Source: an uncultured Saprospiraceae bacterium
GTDB lineage: Bacteria > Bacteroidota > Bacteroidia > Chitinophagales > Saprospiraceae
Assembly (NCBI GenBank): GCA_937928405.1
Contig: CALFWZ010000113.1
Location: forward strand, 1 to 64,000
Length of the DNA: 64,000 bases
Direction: 5' to 3'
The first letter of the stretch is position 1, and each line of letters begins with the position of its first letter. Both the position numbers and the translations under genes were made by a program. Positions 26,284 to 35,963 of the stretch are shown piece after piece. Under the pieces are notes generated by a model, which was not told where the DNA came from, ran no database searches, and saw only the letters and a list, made by a program, of their open reading frames with translations.

Positions 26284-26365
26284 GAGCCCATGATATTTTT
26301 TAGCTAAAGACCATTTAGCAAACTAGCTAAGAAGGATCGTGATTGTCGGTAAAATATCATGGCTC
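26284..26365 (+). promoter_or_regulatory. long inverted repeat sequestering the start codon of the methyltransferase gene
   Basis: GAGCCCATGATATTTT (26284-26299) pairs with AAAATATCATGGCTC (26351-26365) apart from one extra C, a stem of 15 bp whose 3' arm contains the ATG at 26359. An inner stem TTAGCTA (26300-26306) / TAGCTAA (26324-26330) extends the fold. In mRNA this would bury the start codon, so translation may be controlled. The remaining 215 bases upstream hold a second small inverted repeat (CCAAGAT ... ATCTTGG). Confidence 0.55.
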
Positions 26366-27027
26366 AACTATACTTAACAAACATGTCATTACGCTGGAAA
26401 ATAGCGCAGGCTTTTGAGATTCGTTGGTGGCAACATTATCTGCGGAATAAGCCGAAAAAAAATTACTTGGGATGGAAGCGAGACTACTGGCAAAATTTTT
26501 TGTTGGATATAAAAGTTACGCCGAAAGCTGGTAGTCGAGCGATTGATATTGGTTGCGGGCCAGCGGGTATTTATATGGTGTTAGAGCAATTAGAGATTGA
26601 TGCGCTAGATCCGCTGCTAACGGATTATCGGGAAAAATTGGAGCATTTTAGAGAGACGGATTATCCCTATGTGAAATTTCATAATCAGGCTTTTGAAGAT
26701 TATCAAGCCACCGAAGCGTTCGATTATATATTCTGTATCAATGCGATCAATCATGTTGCAGACCTTGCAGCTTGTATGGACAAGTTGGTAAAAATTACTC
26801 GACCTGGTGGAACCATCGTTTTATCGATTGATGCACATAATCATGGGATGCTCAAAACCTTGTTTCGGATGATTCCCGGAGATATTCTACATCCTCATCA
26901 GTATGATTTACCAGAGTATCGTAAAATGCTAACGGAGCGGAACTGTGAAGTGTTAAGCTCGGTTTTATACAAGAGAGAAACAATTTTTAATTATTATGTT
27001 TTGGTTGCCAAAAAAGCAGCCAACTAG
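26359..27027 (+). CDS. class I SAM-dependent methyltransferase
   Basis: A 222-residue methyltransferase with a Rossmann core. Motif I is AIDIGCGPAGIY (about 71-82), an acidic residue follows in LEIDALDPLL, and motif IV-like DYIFCINAINHV is at about 122-133. The chemistry is unassigned; it most resembles Methyltransf_11 small-molecule enzymes. Its 3' end runs close to the queE start, 14 bases before the GTG I chose, so the two are probably co-transcribed. The start codon lies in a long inverted repeat. Confidence 0.85.
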   Translation: MAQLYLTNMSLRWKIAQAFEIRWWQHYLRNKPKKNYLGWKRDYWQNFLLDIKVTPKAGSRAIDIGCGPAGIYMVLEQLEIDALDPLLTDYREKLEHFRETDYPYVKFHNQAFEDYQATEAFDYIFCINAINHVADLAACMDKLVKITRPGGTIVLSIDAHNHGMLKTLFRMIPGDILHPHQYDLPEYRKMLTERNCEVLSSVLYKRETIFNYYVLVAKKAAN

Positions 27028-27040
27028 TGAAAATATATTC

Positions 27041-27685
27041 GTGGCAATTCAATATTATAAAGTCAAAGAAATTTATTATACCCTCCAAGGGGAAGGAGCA
27101 CATACGGGACGTCCGGCGGTGTTCTGTCGGTTTACGGGTTGTAATTTGTGGAGCGGCCGAGAAGAAGATCGTCATAAAGCAATTTGTAAATTTTGTGATA
27201 CTGACTTTTGGGGAATGGACGGCGACAATGGTGGAAAATATACGGCCAAGCAACTTGCCAAAAAAGTATTGTCACTTTGGCCAAAAGGAAAAAAGACAGG
27301 CGTACCCTACGTGGTCTGCACGGGCGGAGAACCTTTGTTGCAACTCGACGAGCCGATGGTTCGTGCTTTTCAAGAAGTGGGATTAGAAGTAGCGATCGAA
27401 ACGAATGGAACCCTTGCGGCTCCTGAAATTATTGACTGGATTTGCGTGTCTCCTAAAGCTGGAGCAGAACTATTGCAAACTTCTGGAAGTGAATTAAAAT
27501 TGGTCTATCCACAAACTGGGGCCGAACCAGAGCTTTATAAAGATATGGATTTTGAACATTTTTTTTTACAGCCGATGGATTGTCCGGAGGTAGAATTATA
27601 CACCCGTAAAGCGATTAAATATTGTTTGGAAAATCCGCAGTGGCGATTGAGTTTGCAGACGCATAAGATGGTGGATATTAAGTAG
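27041..27685 (+). CDS. queE: 7-carboxy-7-deazaguanine synthase QueE
   Basis: Radical-SAM enzyme of queuosine/7-deazapurine synthesis, converting carboxytetrahydropterin to CDG. About 214 residues. Family marks are IYYTLQGEGAHTGRPAVFCR, the long cluster motif C-x14-C-x2-C ending in CKFCDTDF, and VVCTGGEPLLQLD. The frame is open to an ATG at 26996 inside the previous gene, but the GTG at 27041 (reading AIQYYKVKEIYYTLQGEG) gives the family's N-terminus; this choice is an inference. No other que genes are in the window. Confidence 0.92.
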   Translation: MAIQYYKVKEIYYTLQGEGAHTGRPAVFCRFTGCNLWSGREEDRHKAICKFCDTDFWGMDGDNGGKYTAKQLAKKVLSLWPKGKKTGVPYVVCTGGEPLLQLDEPMVRAFQEVGLEVAIETNGTLAAPEIIDWICVSPKAGAELLQTSGSELKLVYPQTGAEPELYKDMDFEHFFLQPMDCPEVELYTRKAIKYCLENPQWRLSLQTHKMVDIK

Positions 27686-27711
27686 GGGAGTATGTAAAAA
27701 AATCAGTAAAA

Positions 27712-28629
27712 ATGAGAAAATATATTTTTTTAGGACTTAGTCTACTATTAAATACATATGCTTATTCACAGAAAAGATTTGTTGAAGTAGATAGTTCAAG
27801 GATCTGGATAAATACGATTGGAACTGATAATCGAAACGAAGGGCAACCAATCATTGTATTTGAAAGTGGTTATGGAACGCCTATGGATAATTGGGATGTA
27901 GTTTTAGAAGGGATTTCAGAATTGGCACCATTAGTTACTTACGACAGACCTGGAATAGGGAAATCTGAGCAAGTTGATGAGATGCCTACTATTAAAAATG
28001 TATCAGACAGACTCGTACGAATATTAACTCATCTGAAATTAGATCCACCATACATTTTAGTAGGCCATTCCTTAGGTGGATTGTATGTAAGAGGATTTGC
28101 TAATTATTATCCTGAATTATTAGCAGGACTTGTTATGATTGATCCAGCAGATTTTACGGAAACCCACCAAAATAAAAGATTGTATTATGATGTCCTACAT
28201 TGGGAAGATCCAAAAATAGATAGCTTGATGGCGTCATTTATTGATAAGCGTAAATCAGGAAAAGAACAGATGCCCTTATCTATGCAAAGAGAAAGTCAGG
28301 TATTAGAAGACATTAGAGAAAATGAATTTAAAGAGATCGTCAAAAAAAAATTACCTAATATTCCTGTTCACATTTTAACTGGCGGTAGATTTGAAAAACC
28401 AAAAAAAAATCGTTCAAAAGCGTATGATGAAGAGGCTCTTTTTAGGTCAAAAATGAAGCATAGGGTACACCGTTGGACAAATGTTATACAATCGGTTGAT
28501 AAAGGAATGATTTTTTATAGTGGAGATGCTGGACATTTTGTACACATTGATGACCCAGAATTACTAATTTCAAGTATTAAAATTGTTTTAAAAGATTATA
28601 ATTTACTAAAACAAAACAATAAAAAGTAA
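27712..28629 (+). CDS. alpha/beta hydrolase, secreted
   Basis: A 305-residue alpha/beta hydrolase with an N-terminal signal peptide (about 1-19, ending TYAYS). The oxyanion region is VFESGYGTPMDNW, the nucleophile elbow LVGHSLGGLYVRG (Ser about 122), the acid is probably in the LTGGRFEKP region, and the histidine is in GDAGHFVHIDDPELL near the end. Substrate unknown; periplasmic esterase-like. It starts 26 bases after queE, but there is no functional link. Confidence 0.85.
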   Translation: MRKYIFLGLSLLLNTYAYSQKRFVEVDSSRIWINTIGTDNRNEGQPIIVFESGYGTPMDNWDVVLEGISELAPLVTYDRPGIGKSEQVDEMPTIKNVSDRLVRILTHLKLDPPYILVGHSLGGLYVRGFANYYPELLAGLVMIDPADFTETHQNKRLYYDVLHWEDPKIDSLMASFIDKRKSGKEQMPLSMQRESQVLEDIRENEFKEIVKKKLPNIPVHILTGGRFEKPKKNRSKAYDEEALFRSKMKHRVHRWTNVIQSVDKGMIFYSGDAGHFVHIDDPELLISSIKIVLKDYNLLKQNNKK

Positions 28630-28861
28630 GATTGGCTACTAACCAGCAATAATCATGATTATGCTCTCTTTTTCAGCACGAGGAATGTCGCCGATCAAAA
28701 CTGATATGTGAAAATGGAAGTCAAAAAATAAATTGGTCATACTTAGCTGACCTTAAAAAATTACTTGTCAAAAAATCGGTTGCTCTCCGAAATTCATCTG
28801 TCTATTTTTGTAGAAAAAAATGAATTTCTCAAAATCTCTTCAATCAAATGCTCACCAACTA

Positions 28862-29917
28862 ATGGAAACGATCTCTTCCTCAAAAGCAAAAGAATACTAT
28901 CAAGCTTTATTGAATAAGGATTCCCAATACGTAGGTGTATTTTATGCAGCCGTAAAAACCACTTCTGTTTTTTGCATCGCCACTTGCCGGGCACGTAAAC
29001 CTAAAAAAGAAAATGTAACGTTTTACCGGACCTATTCAGAAGCCTTAAAAAATGGTTTCCGCCCATGTAAAATCTGTTGTCCAACCGAAAATGCTAATGA
29101 AGCTCCTGAACAGGTTATTCGAGCCATTGAAATTATCAAAGACCATCCTAAAGAGAAAATATCTGATACGGTGCTGCGAGAAAATGAGATCAGTCCTGAT
29201 TTAGTCAGGCGTTGGTTTAAGAAAACGTATGGGATTACTTTTCATGCTTTTCAGCGAATGTATCGAATCAATAATGCTTATAAAGAATTAAAAGACGGGA
29301 AATCGACCACTGCGACTGCTTTTGATTTAGGATATGAATCCTTGAGTGGTTTTGGTTACACGTATAAAAAATTAATTGGTAAATCACCTGCCAATAGTAA
29401 AACCAAAACCCTGATTTTAATCAATCGATTGACCACTCCTCTCGGGCCGATGTTCGTTTGTGCGACGGATAAAGGCATCTGTTTATTAGAATTTACGGAT
29501 CGAAAAATGTTGGAAACGGAATTTAGAGATTTGCAAAAAAGACTTCAATCAGAAATTTTAATTGGTGAAAACAAACACACCAAACAATTAAAAAAAGAGC
29601 TGAAGGAATATTTTGCTGGCACGAGAAGGACTTTTGAAGTACCGCTTCACACACCTGGAACTGATTTTCAGAATCAAGTTTGGAATGCGTTACATAAAAT
29701 TGCTTTTGGAACAACATCGACTTACCAAGATCAAGCAAAAATGATCAATAATCCGAAAGCCGTTAGAGCGGTAGCGAGGGCGAATGGTGCTAATCGAATT
29801 TCTATCGTGATTCCATGTCATCGGATCATCGGTAAAAATGGAGATTTAACAGGGTATGGAGGAGGAATAGAAAGAAAAAGGTGGTTACTTGAATTTGAAA
29901 AAAAATCACGACCTTAG
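28862..29917 (+). CDS. ada: Ada-type bifunctional DNA repair methyltransferase / transcriptional activator
   Basis: Removes methyl groups from DNA phosphotriesters and O6-methylguanine and activates its own regulon. Starting from the ATG at 28862 the protein has 351 residues, and the zinc-site cysteines fall at 38, 42, 69 and 72, exactly as in E. coli Ada; the ATG at 28820 would add 14 residues and is less likely. An AraC-type helix-turn-helix follows (about 90-175, FHAFQRMYRINNAYKEL), then the methyltransferase domain with active-site IPCHRIIG (Cys about 319). All key residues are present. Confidence 0.93.
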   Translation: METISSSKAKEYYQALLNKDSQYVGVFYAAVKTTSVFCIATCRARKPKKENVTFYRTYSEALKNGFRPCKICCPTENANEAPEQVIRAIEIIKDHPKEKISDTVLRENEISPDLVRRWFKKTYGITFHAFQRMYRINNAYKELKDGKSTTATAFDLGYESLSGFGYTYKKLIGKSPANSKTKTLILINRLTTPLGPMFVCATDKGICLLEFTDRKMLETEFRDLQKRLQSEILIGENKHTKQLKKELKEYFAGTRRTFEVPLHTPGTDFQNQVWNALHKIAFGTTSTYQDQAKMINNPKAVRAVARANGANRISIVIPCHRIIGKNGDLTGYGGGIERKRWLLEFEKKSRP

Positions 29918-29953
29918 TCACTTGTTAGAGAAGCAATAATCAAAATAATTTTT

Positions 29954-30499
29954 ATGAAGAATAAAACCCTCATCGTACTACTCCGAGGCATCAATGTCGG
30001 CGGAAAACGTAAAATTCTGATGGGAGACCTTCGAGCCTTATTAGGAAAAAATGGTTTTTCCGAAATACGCACCTACATCCAAAGCGGAAATATTCTTTTA
30101 GAAACTGATAAAGAGAAGGATACGGAAAAAATAGGGGTTCATATCCAACAGCTAATTGAAAAAAATTACGGCTTTATTGTTCCAACGGTCGTTCTACCTG
30201 CCGAAAGTCTAAAAAAAGCTTATGCTAAAAATCCTTTCCCCATGCCTGAATCAGATAAGATTTCCTTACATCTTACGATTCTTCAAACGGTTCCTAAATC
30301 AGCACAGGTAAAAGCGATTGTTGATTTTGATGCAGGAGCAGATCGCTTTGAAATTAAAGGCCAATTCGTATATCTCCGTTGTGAAGGGAAATACCACAAA
30401 TCTAAGTTAACCAATAATTTCTTTGAGAGAAAACTAGCAGTTTCAGCAACCACTCGCAACTGGCGAACGGTAGAAAAGTTATTAGAGATGGCTGAATAG
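29954..30499 (+). CDS. DUF1697 family protein
   Basis: A 181-residue protein of the DUF1697 family. The start is typical (LIVLLRGINVGGKRKILMGDLR), followed by YIQSGNILLET and, near the end, KLTNNFFERKLAVSATTRNWRTVEKLLEM. The function of the family is unknown. It follows ada by 37 bases and may be co-transcribed, though a role in repair is not shown. Confidence 0.93.
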   Translation: MKNKTLIVLLRGINVGGKRKILMGDLRALLGKNGFSEIRTYIQSGNILLETDKEKDTEKIGVHIQQLIEKNYGFIVPTVVLPAESLKKAYAKNPFPMPESDKISLHLTILQTVPKSAQVKAIVDFDAGADRFEIKGQFVYLRCEGKYHKSKLTNNFFERKLAVSATTRNWRTVEKLLEMAE

Positions 30500-31037
30500 A
30501 AAATTGAGACTAGTTATTAATTCCCCGATGCTTGCAGTGTGCTTGAGCGACTAAGTAGCATTATCTTAAGCGGCATCATCTTTTAAGTTGGGTAGTTTTG
30601 TCTTCATACCCCAATGACTCTGTTTAGATGGTTGCTTGAAAGAGTTTGAAGGAATGATTAAGAGGTAAAATTGATTTATAACATTGAAGTCTCAATAAAA
30701 GACTACACCCTTCGGGTGGGCCCACCCTCTAGATTTGACCGATCTCCACTTTAAGGTACCGCGCAAACCGCAAAACCCTCATGAAGCCACCAAACCCCTG
30801 ATAATTGCAATGAACTCGTAAAGCAATATCACCCTAACTCAGGACCACTCCCACGTTAGTTATGTAAAATTTATCTGCTGTTGCAGATTATTATGTTGAA
30901 ATTAATACGCGTATTTGTGAATTCACAAAGGATAGTAACTTAGTTAGAACTAAATGCTATCGGATCACAAGATATAAATAATGTTTTAAGAATAAAAATA
31001 AAAAACAATTTTTGTTTATTTTTTAACTGCATATCTC
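30500..31037. other. gene-free region with a GC-rich hairpin
   Basis: No intact reading frame. At 30706-30727 two mutually exclusive hairpins overlap: CACCC-TTC-GGGTG (30706-30718) and the perfect 14-bp palindrome GGGTGGGCCCACCC (30714-30727). The following stretch to about 30870 has a base composition less A/T-rich than its surroundings, possibly a structured RNA or an old insertion. No known RNA family recognised. Confidence 0.35.
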
Positions 31038-31210
31038 TATTTTGCTTTTATAGGTTGCCAATTTGGAAAGGCATTTCTATCTTTATTTCCTTGTTTAAAT
31101 TTTTTAAAACTTTCTAACTAATCAATTGGAGCTCCACTTACTACTCCATATCTGTCTTTTCCGGTTTCATAATATTGTTTAGTGTTCGTAATTCCCACTG
31201 GCAGACTTTA
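31038..31210 (-). pseudogene. decayed 3' end of an unidentified gene
   Basis: The minus strand reads as protein-like sequence interrupted by one in-frame stop: a segment with GITNTKQYYETGKDRYGVV, a TAG, then LESFKKFKQGNKDRNAF and NWQPIKAK before a final TAG at 31038. It looks like the C-terminus of a lost gene; I do not recognise the family. The rest of the gap up to clpB (31211-31396) shows only a hairpin TTGTCA/TGACA near 31240. Confidence 0.35.
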
Positions 31211-31396
31211 TGTCAGCCGTTTTTATATTTTTTGTCAAAATGACATGCGCCTTTCAATGTAAAACCCAAATCTGTCATAAAAAATCGAGTGGAACAAGCT
31301 TTGATAAATTAAAAGCGTGTGGTGATCTGAAAAGTTAAACTTTGAACCAATTGCCATCTATATTCTTATAAACAGTATAACACAAATCATAAAGAG

Positions 31397-34012
31397 ATGA
31401 ATTTTAATAATTTAACCATCAAGTCACAGGAAGTGCTACAACGAGCACAACTCTTGGCAACCCAAAAAGGGCAACAAGCCATTGAGGCTGGGCATGTTCT
31501 TAAAGGGATCTTAGAAATAGACGAACACGTTACCCCTTTCGTTCTGAAAAAAATGAGCGTAAACATGACGGCGGTCGAACAGGCCGTCGATGCGATTGTA
31601 AATGGATATCCGAAAGTAAGTGGAGGACAACCTTATGCTGCGCGTTCTGTTGGTGATTTACTAACGCGTGCTACCGGTCATTTGAAAGAGATGGGAGACG
31701 AATATGTTTCTATTGAGCATCTATTAATGGCCATGATTGAAATTGCGAGTCCAGTTGCTCAGCTGTTAAAGGATAGTGGTGTAACGAAAGATGGACTGAA
31801 AACAGCCATCACTGAATTGAGAAAAGGACGAAAAGTAGTAACACATAGTGCAGAGAATTCTTACAACGCGCTAAAAAAATATGCAGTTAATTTAAACGAA
31901 AAAGCGAAAGCTGGCAAACTTGATCCGGTGATTGGACGAGATGAAGAAATTCGTCGAGTCTTACATATTCTTGCGCGACGAACCAAGAATAATCCAATTT
32001 TGATTGGTGAGCCTGGGGTTGGTAAGACCGCCATCATCGAAGGACTCGCTAATCGAATTGTCAACGGAGATGTGCCCGAAGATTTACAAGATAAGGAGAT
32101 TTACGCATTGGATATGGGGGCCTTGATTGCTGGAGCAAAATACCAAGGAGAGTTTGAAGAACGACTAAAAGCGGTAGTGAAAGAAGTTGTTGCCGCAGAA
32201 GGTAGTATGTTTTTATTTATTGATGAAATTCATACGCTGGTGGGGGCAGGTAAAGGTCAGGGGGCGATGGATGCCGCGAATATTTTAAAACCAGCTTTAG
32301 CACGTGGTGAACTGCGAGCAATCGGTGCCACGACCTTAAACGAATACCAAAAATACTTTGAAACAGATAAGGCTTTGGAACGTCGTTTTCAAAATGTCTT
32401 AGTAGCGGAGCCCAATGAAGAAGATGCCATCAGTATTCTTCGTGGATTGAAAGAACGATATGAATCCCATCACAAAATTAATATTCGAGACGAAGCGATT
32501 GTAGCGGCAGTACAATTATCAACCCGTTATATTGCAGATCGTTTTCTGCCAGATAAAGCGATAGATTTGATCGATGAAGCGGCGGCGCGTTTACGTTTGG
32601 AAATGAATTCTATGCCAGAAGCCTTGGACGAAATAGAACGTAAAATACGTCAATTGGAAATTGAGCGAGAGGCCATGAAACGAGAAAACGATACTGGTAA
32701 AATTGAATTGTTGAATGAAACCCTTGCTAATCTCGAAGAAGAACGCAATGCCCTAAAGGCGCGTTGGGAAAGTGAGCGTGAAGTAGTGCTTGGATTTCAA
32801 AAGGCGAAAGAAGAAATCGAGCAATTGCGACAAGAAGGTCTGCGGGCAGAACGGGAAGGCCGCTTTAGTGAGGCCGCTGAAATTCGGTATGGTCGTATCC
32901 CAGAGTTGGAACAGCAAATGCAAGATCATCAGATCAAATTGCAGGAGATGCAAGAAAGTGAAGATTTGATGTTAAAAGAAGAGGTAGACGCAGAAGATAT
33001 TGCTCAAATTGTCAGTAAATGGACGGGGGTGCCGGTGACGCGTATGTTAAAATCAGAGAGAGAAAAACTCGTTCACTTAGAAGAAGAATTGCACAAAAGG
33101 GTAGTGGGACAAGACGAAGCGATTAACTTAGTTTCGGATGCCATCCGCCGGAGTCGCACTGGATTATCAGATGATAAACGTCCAATCGGTTCTTTTCTTT
33201 TTCTGGGAACAACAGGTGTTGGAAAAACGGAATTAGCCAAAACAATTGCGGAATATTTATTCAATGATGAAAGTTTGATGACGCGAATTGATATGAGTGA
33301 ATACCAAGAAAAGCATGCCGTGTCCCGATTGATTGGTGCGCCTCCTGGTTACGTAGGGTACGACGAAGGTGGACAGTTGACGGAATCTGTTCGACGTAAA
33401 CCTTATTCAGTGGTCTTACTGGACGAGATCGAAAAAGCACACCCGGATGTTTTTAATACGTTACTGCAGGTGCTGGATGATGGGCATCTAACAGATAGTA
33501 AAGGTCGAACGGTAAACTTTAAAAATACGATTATCATAATGACGTCTAATATTGGCTCTGATATTATTCAGGATCAATTTGAACAATTGTCGGAAGGTGA
33601 TTTTGAAAAGGTGATGTCGAAGACCCAAACCCTTGTTTTCAATCGACTAAAGCAAACGGTTCGTCCCGAGTTTTTGAATCGGATTGATGAAGTGGTGATG
33701 TTTGAACCATTAAACAATAAGCATATTCAGCGGATTGTAGAACTACACTTAGCAGGTGTGAAGCAAACTTTATTGACGAAGCATGAGATTGAATTAGATT
33801 TCACCCAACAGGCGATGGATTATCTAGCTGAAACAGGATTTGATCCACAATTTGGAGCACGTCCAATCAAACGAGTGATCCAACGTAAGGTGTTAAATGT
33901 ATTGTCAAAAAAGCTCTTGTTGAATGAAATTGAGGCCAAGTCAAAAGTTGTCATTGATTCTTTTGGTGAAGGTCTGGTTTTTCGTGGAGCCAAAGAACCG
34001 AAGGTAGATTAA
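31397..34012 (+). CDS. clpB: ATP-dependent disaggregase ClpB
   Basis: The 871-residue Hsp100 chaperone that, with DnaK, pulls polypeptides out of aggregates. Order: Clp N-domain repeats (1-145), first AAA+ module with Walker A GEPGVGKT at 204-211, the coiled-coil M-domain (about 405-525) that marks ClpB as opposed to ClpC or ClpA, second AAA+ module with GTTGVGKT (about 607-614), and the D2 small domain (about 760-865). There is no ClpP loop. It sits alone with its own terminator at 34047; no CIRCE element is visible upstream. Confidence 0.97.
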   Translation: MNFNNLTIKSQEVLQRAQLLATQKGQQAIEAGHVLKGILEIDEHVTPFVLKKMSVNMTAVEQAVDAIVNGYPKVSGGQPYAARSVGDLLTRATGHLKEMGDEYVSIEHLLMAMIEIASPVAQLLKDSGVTKDGLKTAITELRKGRKVVTHSAENSYNALKKYAVNLNEKAKAGKLDPVIGRDEEIRRVLHILARRTKNNPILIGEPGVGKTAIIEGLANRIVNGDVPEDLQDKEIYALDMGALIAGAKYQGEFEERLKAVVKEVVAAEGSMFLFIDEIHTLVGAGKGQGAMDAANILKPALARGELRAIGATTLNEYQKYFETDKALERRFQNVLVAEPNEEDAISILRGLKERYESHHKINIRDEAIVAAVQLSTRYIADRFLPDKAIDLIDEAAARLRLEMNSMPEALDEIERKIRQLEIEREAMKRENDTGKIELLNETLANLEEERNALKARWESEREVVLGFQKAKEEIEQLRQEGLRAEREGRFSEAAEIRYGRIPELEQQMQDHQIKLQEMQESEDLMLKEEVDAEDIAQIVSKWTGVPVTRMLKSEREKLVHLEEELHKRVVGQDEAINLVSDAIRRSRTGLSDDKRPIGSFLFLGTTGVGKTELAKTIAEYLFNDESLMTRIDMSEYQEKHAVSRLIGAPPGYVGYDEGGQLTESVRRKPYSVVLLDEIEKAHPDVFNTLLQVLDDGHLTDSKGRTVNFKNTIIIMTSNIGSDIIQDQFEQLSEGDFEKVMSKTQTLVFNRLKQTVRPEFLNRIDEVVMFEPLNNKHIQRIVELHLAGVKQTLLTKHEIELDFTQQAMDYLAETGFDPQFGARPIKRVIQRKVLNVLSKKLLLNEIEAKSKVVIDSFGEGLVFRGAKEPKVD

Positions 34013-34046
34013 TAGATTGAGATAAGAATTATAGTTTAAATAGTTT

Positions 34047-34082
34047 AAAACCTCTCTACAAGAAATTGTGGGGAGGTTTTTT
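34047..34082 (+). terminator. rho-independent terminator of clpB
   Basis: Stem AAAACCTC (34047-34054) and GAGGTTTT (34073-34080) ending in a T-run, 35 bases after the clpB stop. Confidence 0.8.
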
Positions 34083-34170
34083 GTGGTCAATTTATGATGA
34101 TTATTGGGAAGTAGTTTTTTTATTTTTTTTAAAAAAAATCGGTACTATGTATTTTTTTCAAATAATTCCA

Positions 34171-34510
34171 TATCTTTGTTATTCAACCAACTGAAGGCAT
34201 AATTGAAAAATCTATTTAAAATAATAGTATTTGTACCCAAACAACAACGTAGTGCCATCTTGGTACAACCCTCACTTTGTTTTTCCAAAAACATCTTTAA
34301 TTTCGGAGTAATTTGTAGGTCTGAATTACAGACCGCGGTAGATTGGAATCTTTCAAAAAAATCTGCTTTTCTATCTTCTTACATACACAGAAGAATACCT
34401 CACATTGAAATCATTCCTATTATTCGCAATCTGCAAGATTGTCTCTATCCTGTGATGGCAGGATATTTATTTGCAGGCTGTTTTTCTAAAACTAAACAAA
34501 ATCTGAAAAA
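34171..34510 (+). promoter_or_regulatory. candidate promoter and long leader before the Tat-like gene
   Basis: TATCTTTG at 34171-34178 matches the Bacteroidota -7 element TAnnTTTG, predicting a transcript start near 34185. The first convincing ATG is at 34511, so the leader would be about 325 bases. A TTG-started frame of 103 codons (34203-34514) spans it and overlaps the next ATG by four bases (ATGA), but its composition is not convincingly protein-like. I cannot decide between a real small gene and a regulatory leader. Confidence 0.35.
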
Positions 34511-34864
34511 ATGAAAAGAAGAAAATTTGTCTTATCTACCGGCTTGGTAGGTGCTTCGACCTTACTTGTAGGAGCAAATGTCTCCAGCGTATTAAATGAT
34601 TCTTCCAATTGGAATTACCCAGCTTCCCTATCTGGTCCCGAAGTAAAACACATTCGTGAAATGGCAGATAATTTAATTGCTCATTTACCTGAGGAGGTGA
34701 AAAACAAGAAAAAATTTGTCAAAAATATGATGGAGCCACAGTCTATCCTACTAAAGAAAAAGGATAAAAATGGTTATCGTACCACCTTTATAAACAAAAA
34801 CGGAGCTCAAGTATTAATCTACCAAAAAGCAGGACAGCCAGTTACCGCGTTTATTAATAATTGA
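34511..34864 (+). CDS. small exported protein with twin-arginine-like signal
   Basis: A 117-residue protein. The N-terminus MKRRKFVLSTGLVGASTLL has twin arginines followed by a hydrophobic stretch, as in Tat signals, though the match to the S/T-RR-x-F-L-K consensus is partial. The mature part (about 30-117) is basic, with a helix around HIREMADNLIAHLPEEVKN and a strand-rich end (YRTTFINKNGAQVLIYQKA). No known domain recognised. It is followed after seven bases by a methyltransferase gene, so the two are probably co-expressed. Confidence 0.7.
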   Translation: MKRRKFVLSTGLVGASTLLVGANVSSVLNDSSNWNYPASLSGPEVKHIREMADNLIAHLPEEVKNKKKFVKNMMEPQSILLKKKDKNGYRTTFINKNGAQVLIYQKAGQPVTAFINN

Positions 34865-34871
34865 TAGTATA

Positions 34872-35891
34872 ATGCATAAAGAAACCTTACAGAAAATTGC
34901 TAAGGTGCTAATTGAATCTACTACCGATTATGCGCAATTGTCCACGGCTATCATTCAACTAAGGGAGCTTTATTTAAAACTTTCAGAGGTTGATCTACAT
35001 AATGATAAAAATCGAAAAGATATTTATTTGTCTAGTGGTAAAGCCCTTGGTACGAGTTGGGCTGCAAGATGTGTGGATGATGTTATGCGTACGAAAAAAT
35101 TTATTTCCGGTGTTTATCAGGCAGTGCAAACATTGCTTGATAAACACCCGGAAAAAACGGTTCACATCCTATATGCAGGAACCGGTCCTTTTGCCACTTT
35201 AGTTACTCCGTTGACGACACTTTTTTCTAGTGATCAGCTCCAATTTACCTTTTTAGAATTAAATACCGTCAGCTACCAAAAAGTTCAAGAGGTAGTTCAA
35301 CAATTGGGAATAGCTTCCTATGTCCGAAGAATCGTACAATGTGATGCCACCACCTACCAAATTCCAGTCGATGAACGGGTAGATATCGTCCTTTCTGAAA
35401 CGATGCAAAATGCTTTGAAAAATGAACAACAGGTTCCCATTATTTATAATCTTCTACAACAAATTGATTACGAAGTAATTTTGATTCCGGAACTAATCGA
35501 ACTGCAATTGGCAGGAATGAATGCTGCGCGAAATCGAGATCGAATACTGCATGGCTCCGAGGAACCTTATCATGAAGTGCTCGGTAGTTTTTTTAAACTA
35601 GACATTCCTTCTGTTCGGACTTTTTATGACCAATATCAGGAACTGAGTGACACGCATGTATTCTCAAATCACCATTTTAAAATCCCTGAAAGTTTGCGTA
35701 AAAATTTTCCAGAACTTTATGTTTTTACCCGACTATGTGTTTACCAAAATATAGAAATTCTTCCTTCTGAAAGTGGACTGACCCTTCCTTATAAACTAGC
35801 GGATCTTAATGATCAACAGAAAGAAATTCCTAATATTTCTATCGCTTATAAATTGGGTAAAGATCCTGATATACAATTCTCTTTTTCTTAA
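34872..35891 (+). CDS. SAM-dependent methyltransferase, PRMT-like core
   Basis: A 339-residue protein. The Rossmann motif I is VHILYAGTGPFATLV (about 95-109), an acidic strand end follows in FTFLELNTVS, then QCDATTYQ (motif II/III) and DIVLSETMQNALKNEQ, which resembles the SE(T/W)M double-glutamate loop of protein arginine methyltransferases. The rest (190-339) is a beta-rich domain without a clear PRMT barrel match. The substrate is unknown. It lies seven bases after the small Tat-like gene, and xseA starts 72 bases downstream. Confidence 0.65.
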   Translation: MHKETLQKIAKVLIESTTDYAQLSTAIIQLRELYLKLSEVDLHNDKNRKDIYLSSGKALGTSWAARCVDDVMRTKKFISGVYQAVQTLLDKHPEKTVHILYAGTGPFATLVTPLTTLFSSDQLQFTFLELNTVSYQKVQEVVQQLGIASYVRRIVQCDATTYQIPVDERVDIVLSETMQNALKNEQQVPIIYNLLQQIDYEVILIPELIELQLAGMNAARNRDRILHGSEEPYHEVLGSFFKLDIPSVRTFYDQYQELSDTHVFSNHHFKIPESLRKNFPELYVFTRLCVYQNIEILPSESGLTLPYKLADLNDQQKEIPNISIAYKLGKDPDIQFSFS

Positions 35892-35963
35892 ATTATTTTA
35901 GTCGAAAGAGTAATTTGTTTTCCTTGCAAGACACGCAGATAAAATTCTCCTTATCTTTACCAC

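Noticed and set aside
26284-26365. preQ1 riboswitch upstream of the methyltransferase and queE
   Set aside because: The GCTAAA/TTTAGC hairpin and A-rich tail look vaguely similar, but the loop is too short and the class I tail pairing is missing. Kept only as an unclassified inverted repeat.
30500-31396. tRNA or rRNA genes in the largest gap
   Set aside because: No cloverleaf with TTCGA-type T-loop and CCA-side stem, and no rRNA-like stretch could be found by reading both strands.
34203-34514. 103-codon reading frame before the Tat-like gene
   Set aside because: It opens only with TTG, has no internal ATG until near the end, and its residue pattern suggests no fold or signal. The four-base overlap with the next ATG keeps it possible, so it is mentioned under the leader but not called as a gene.
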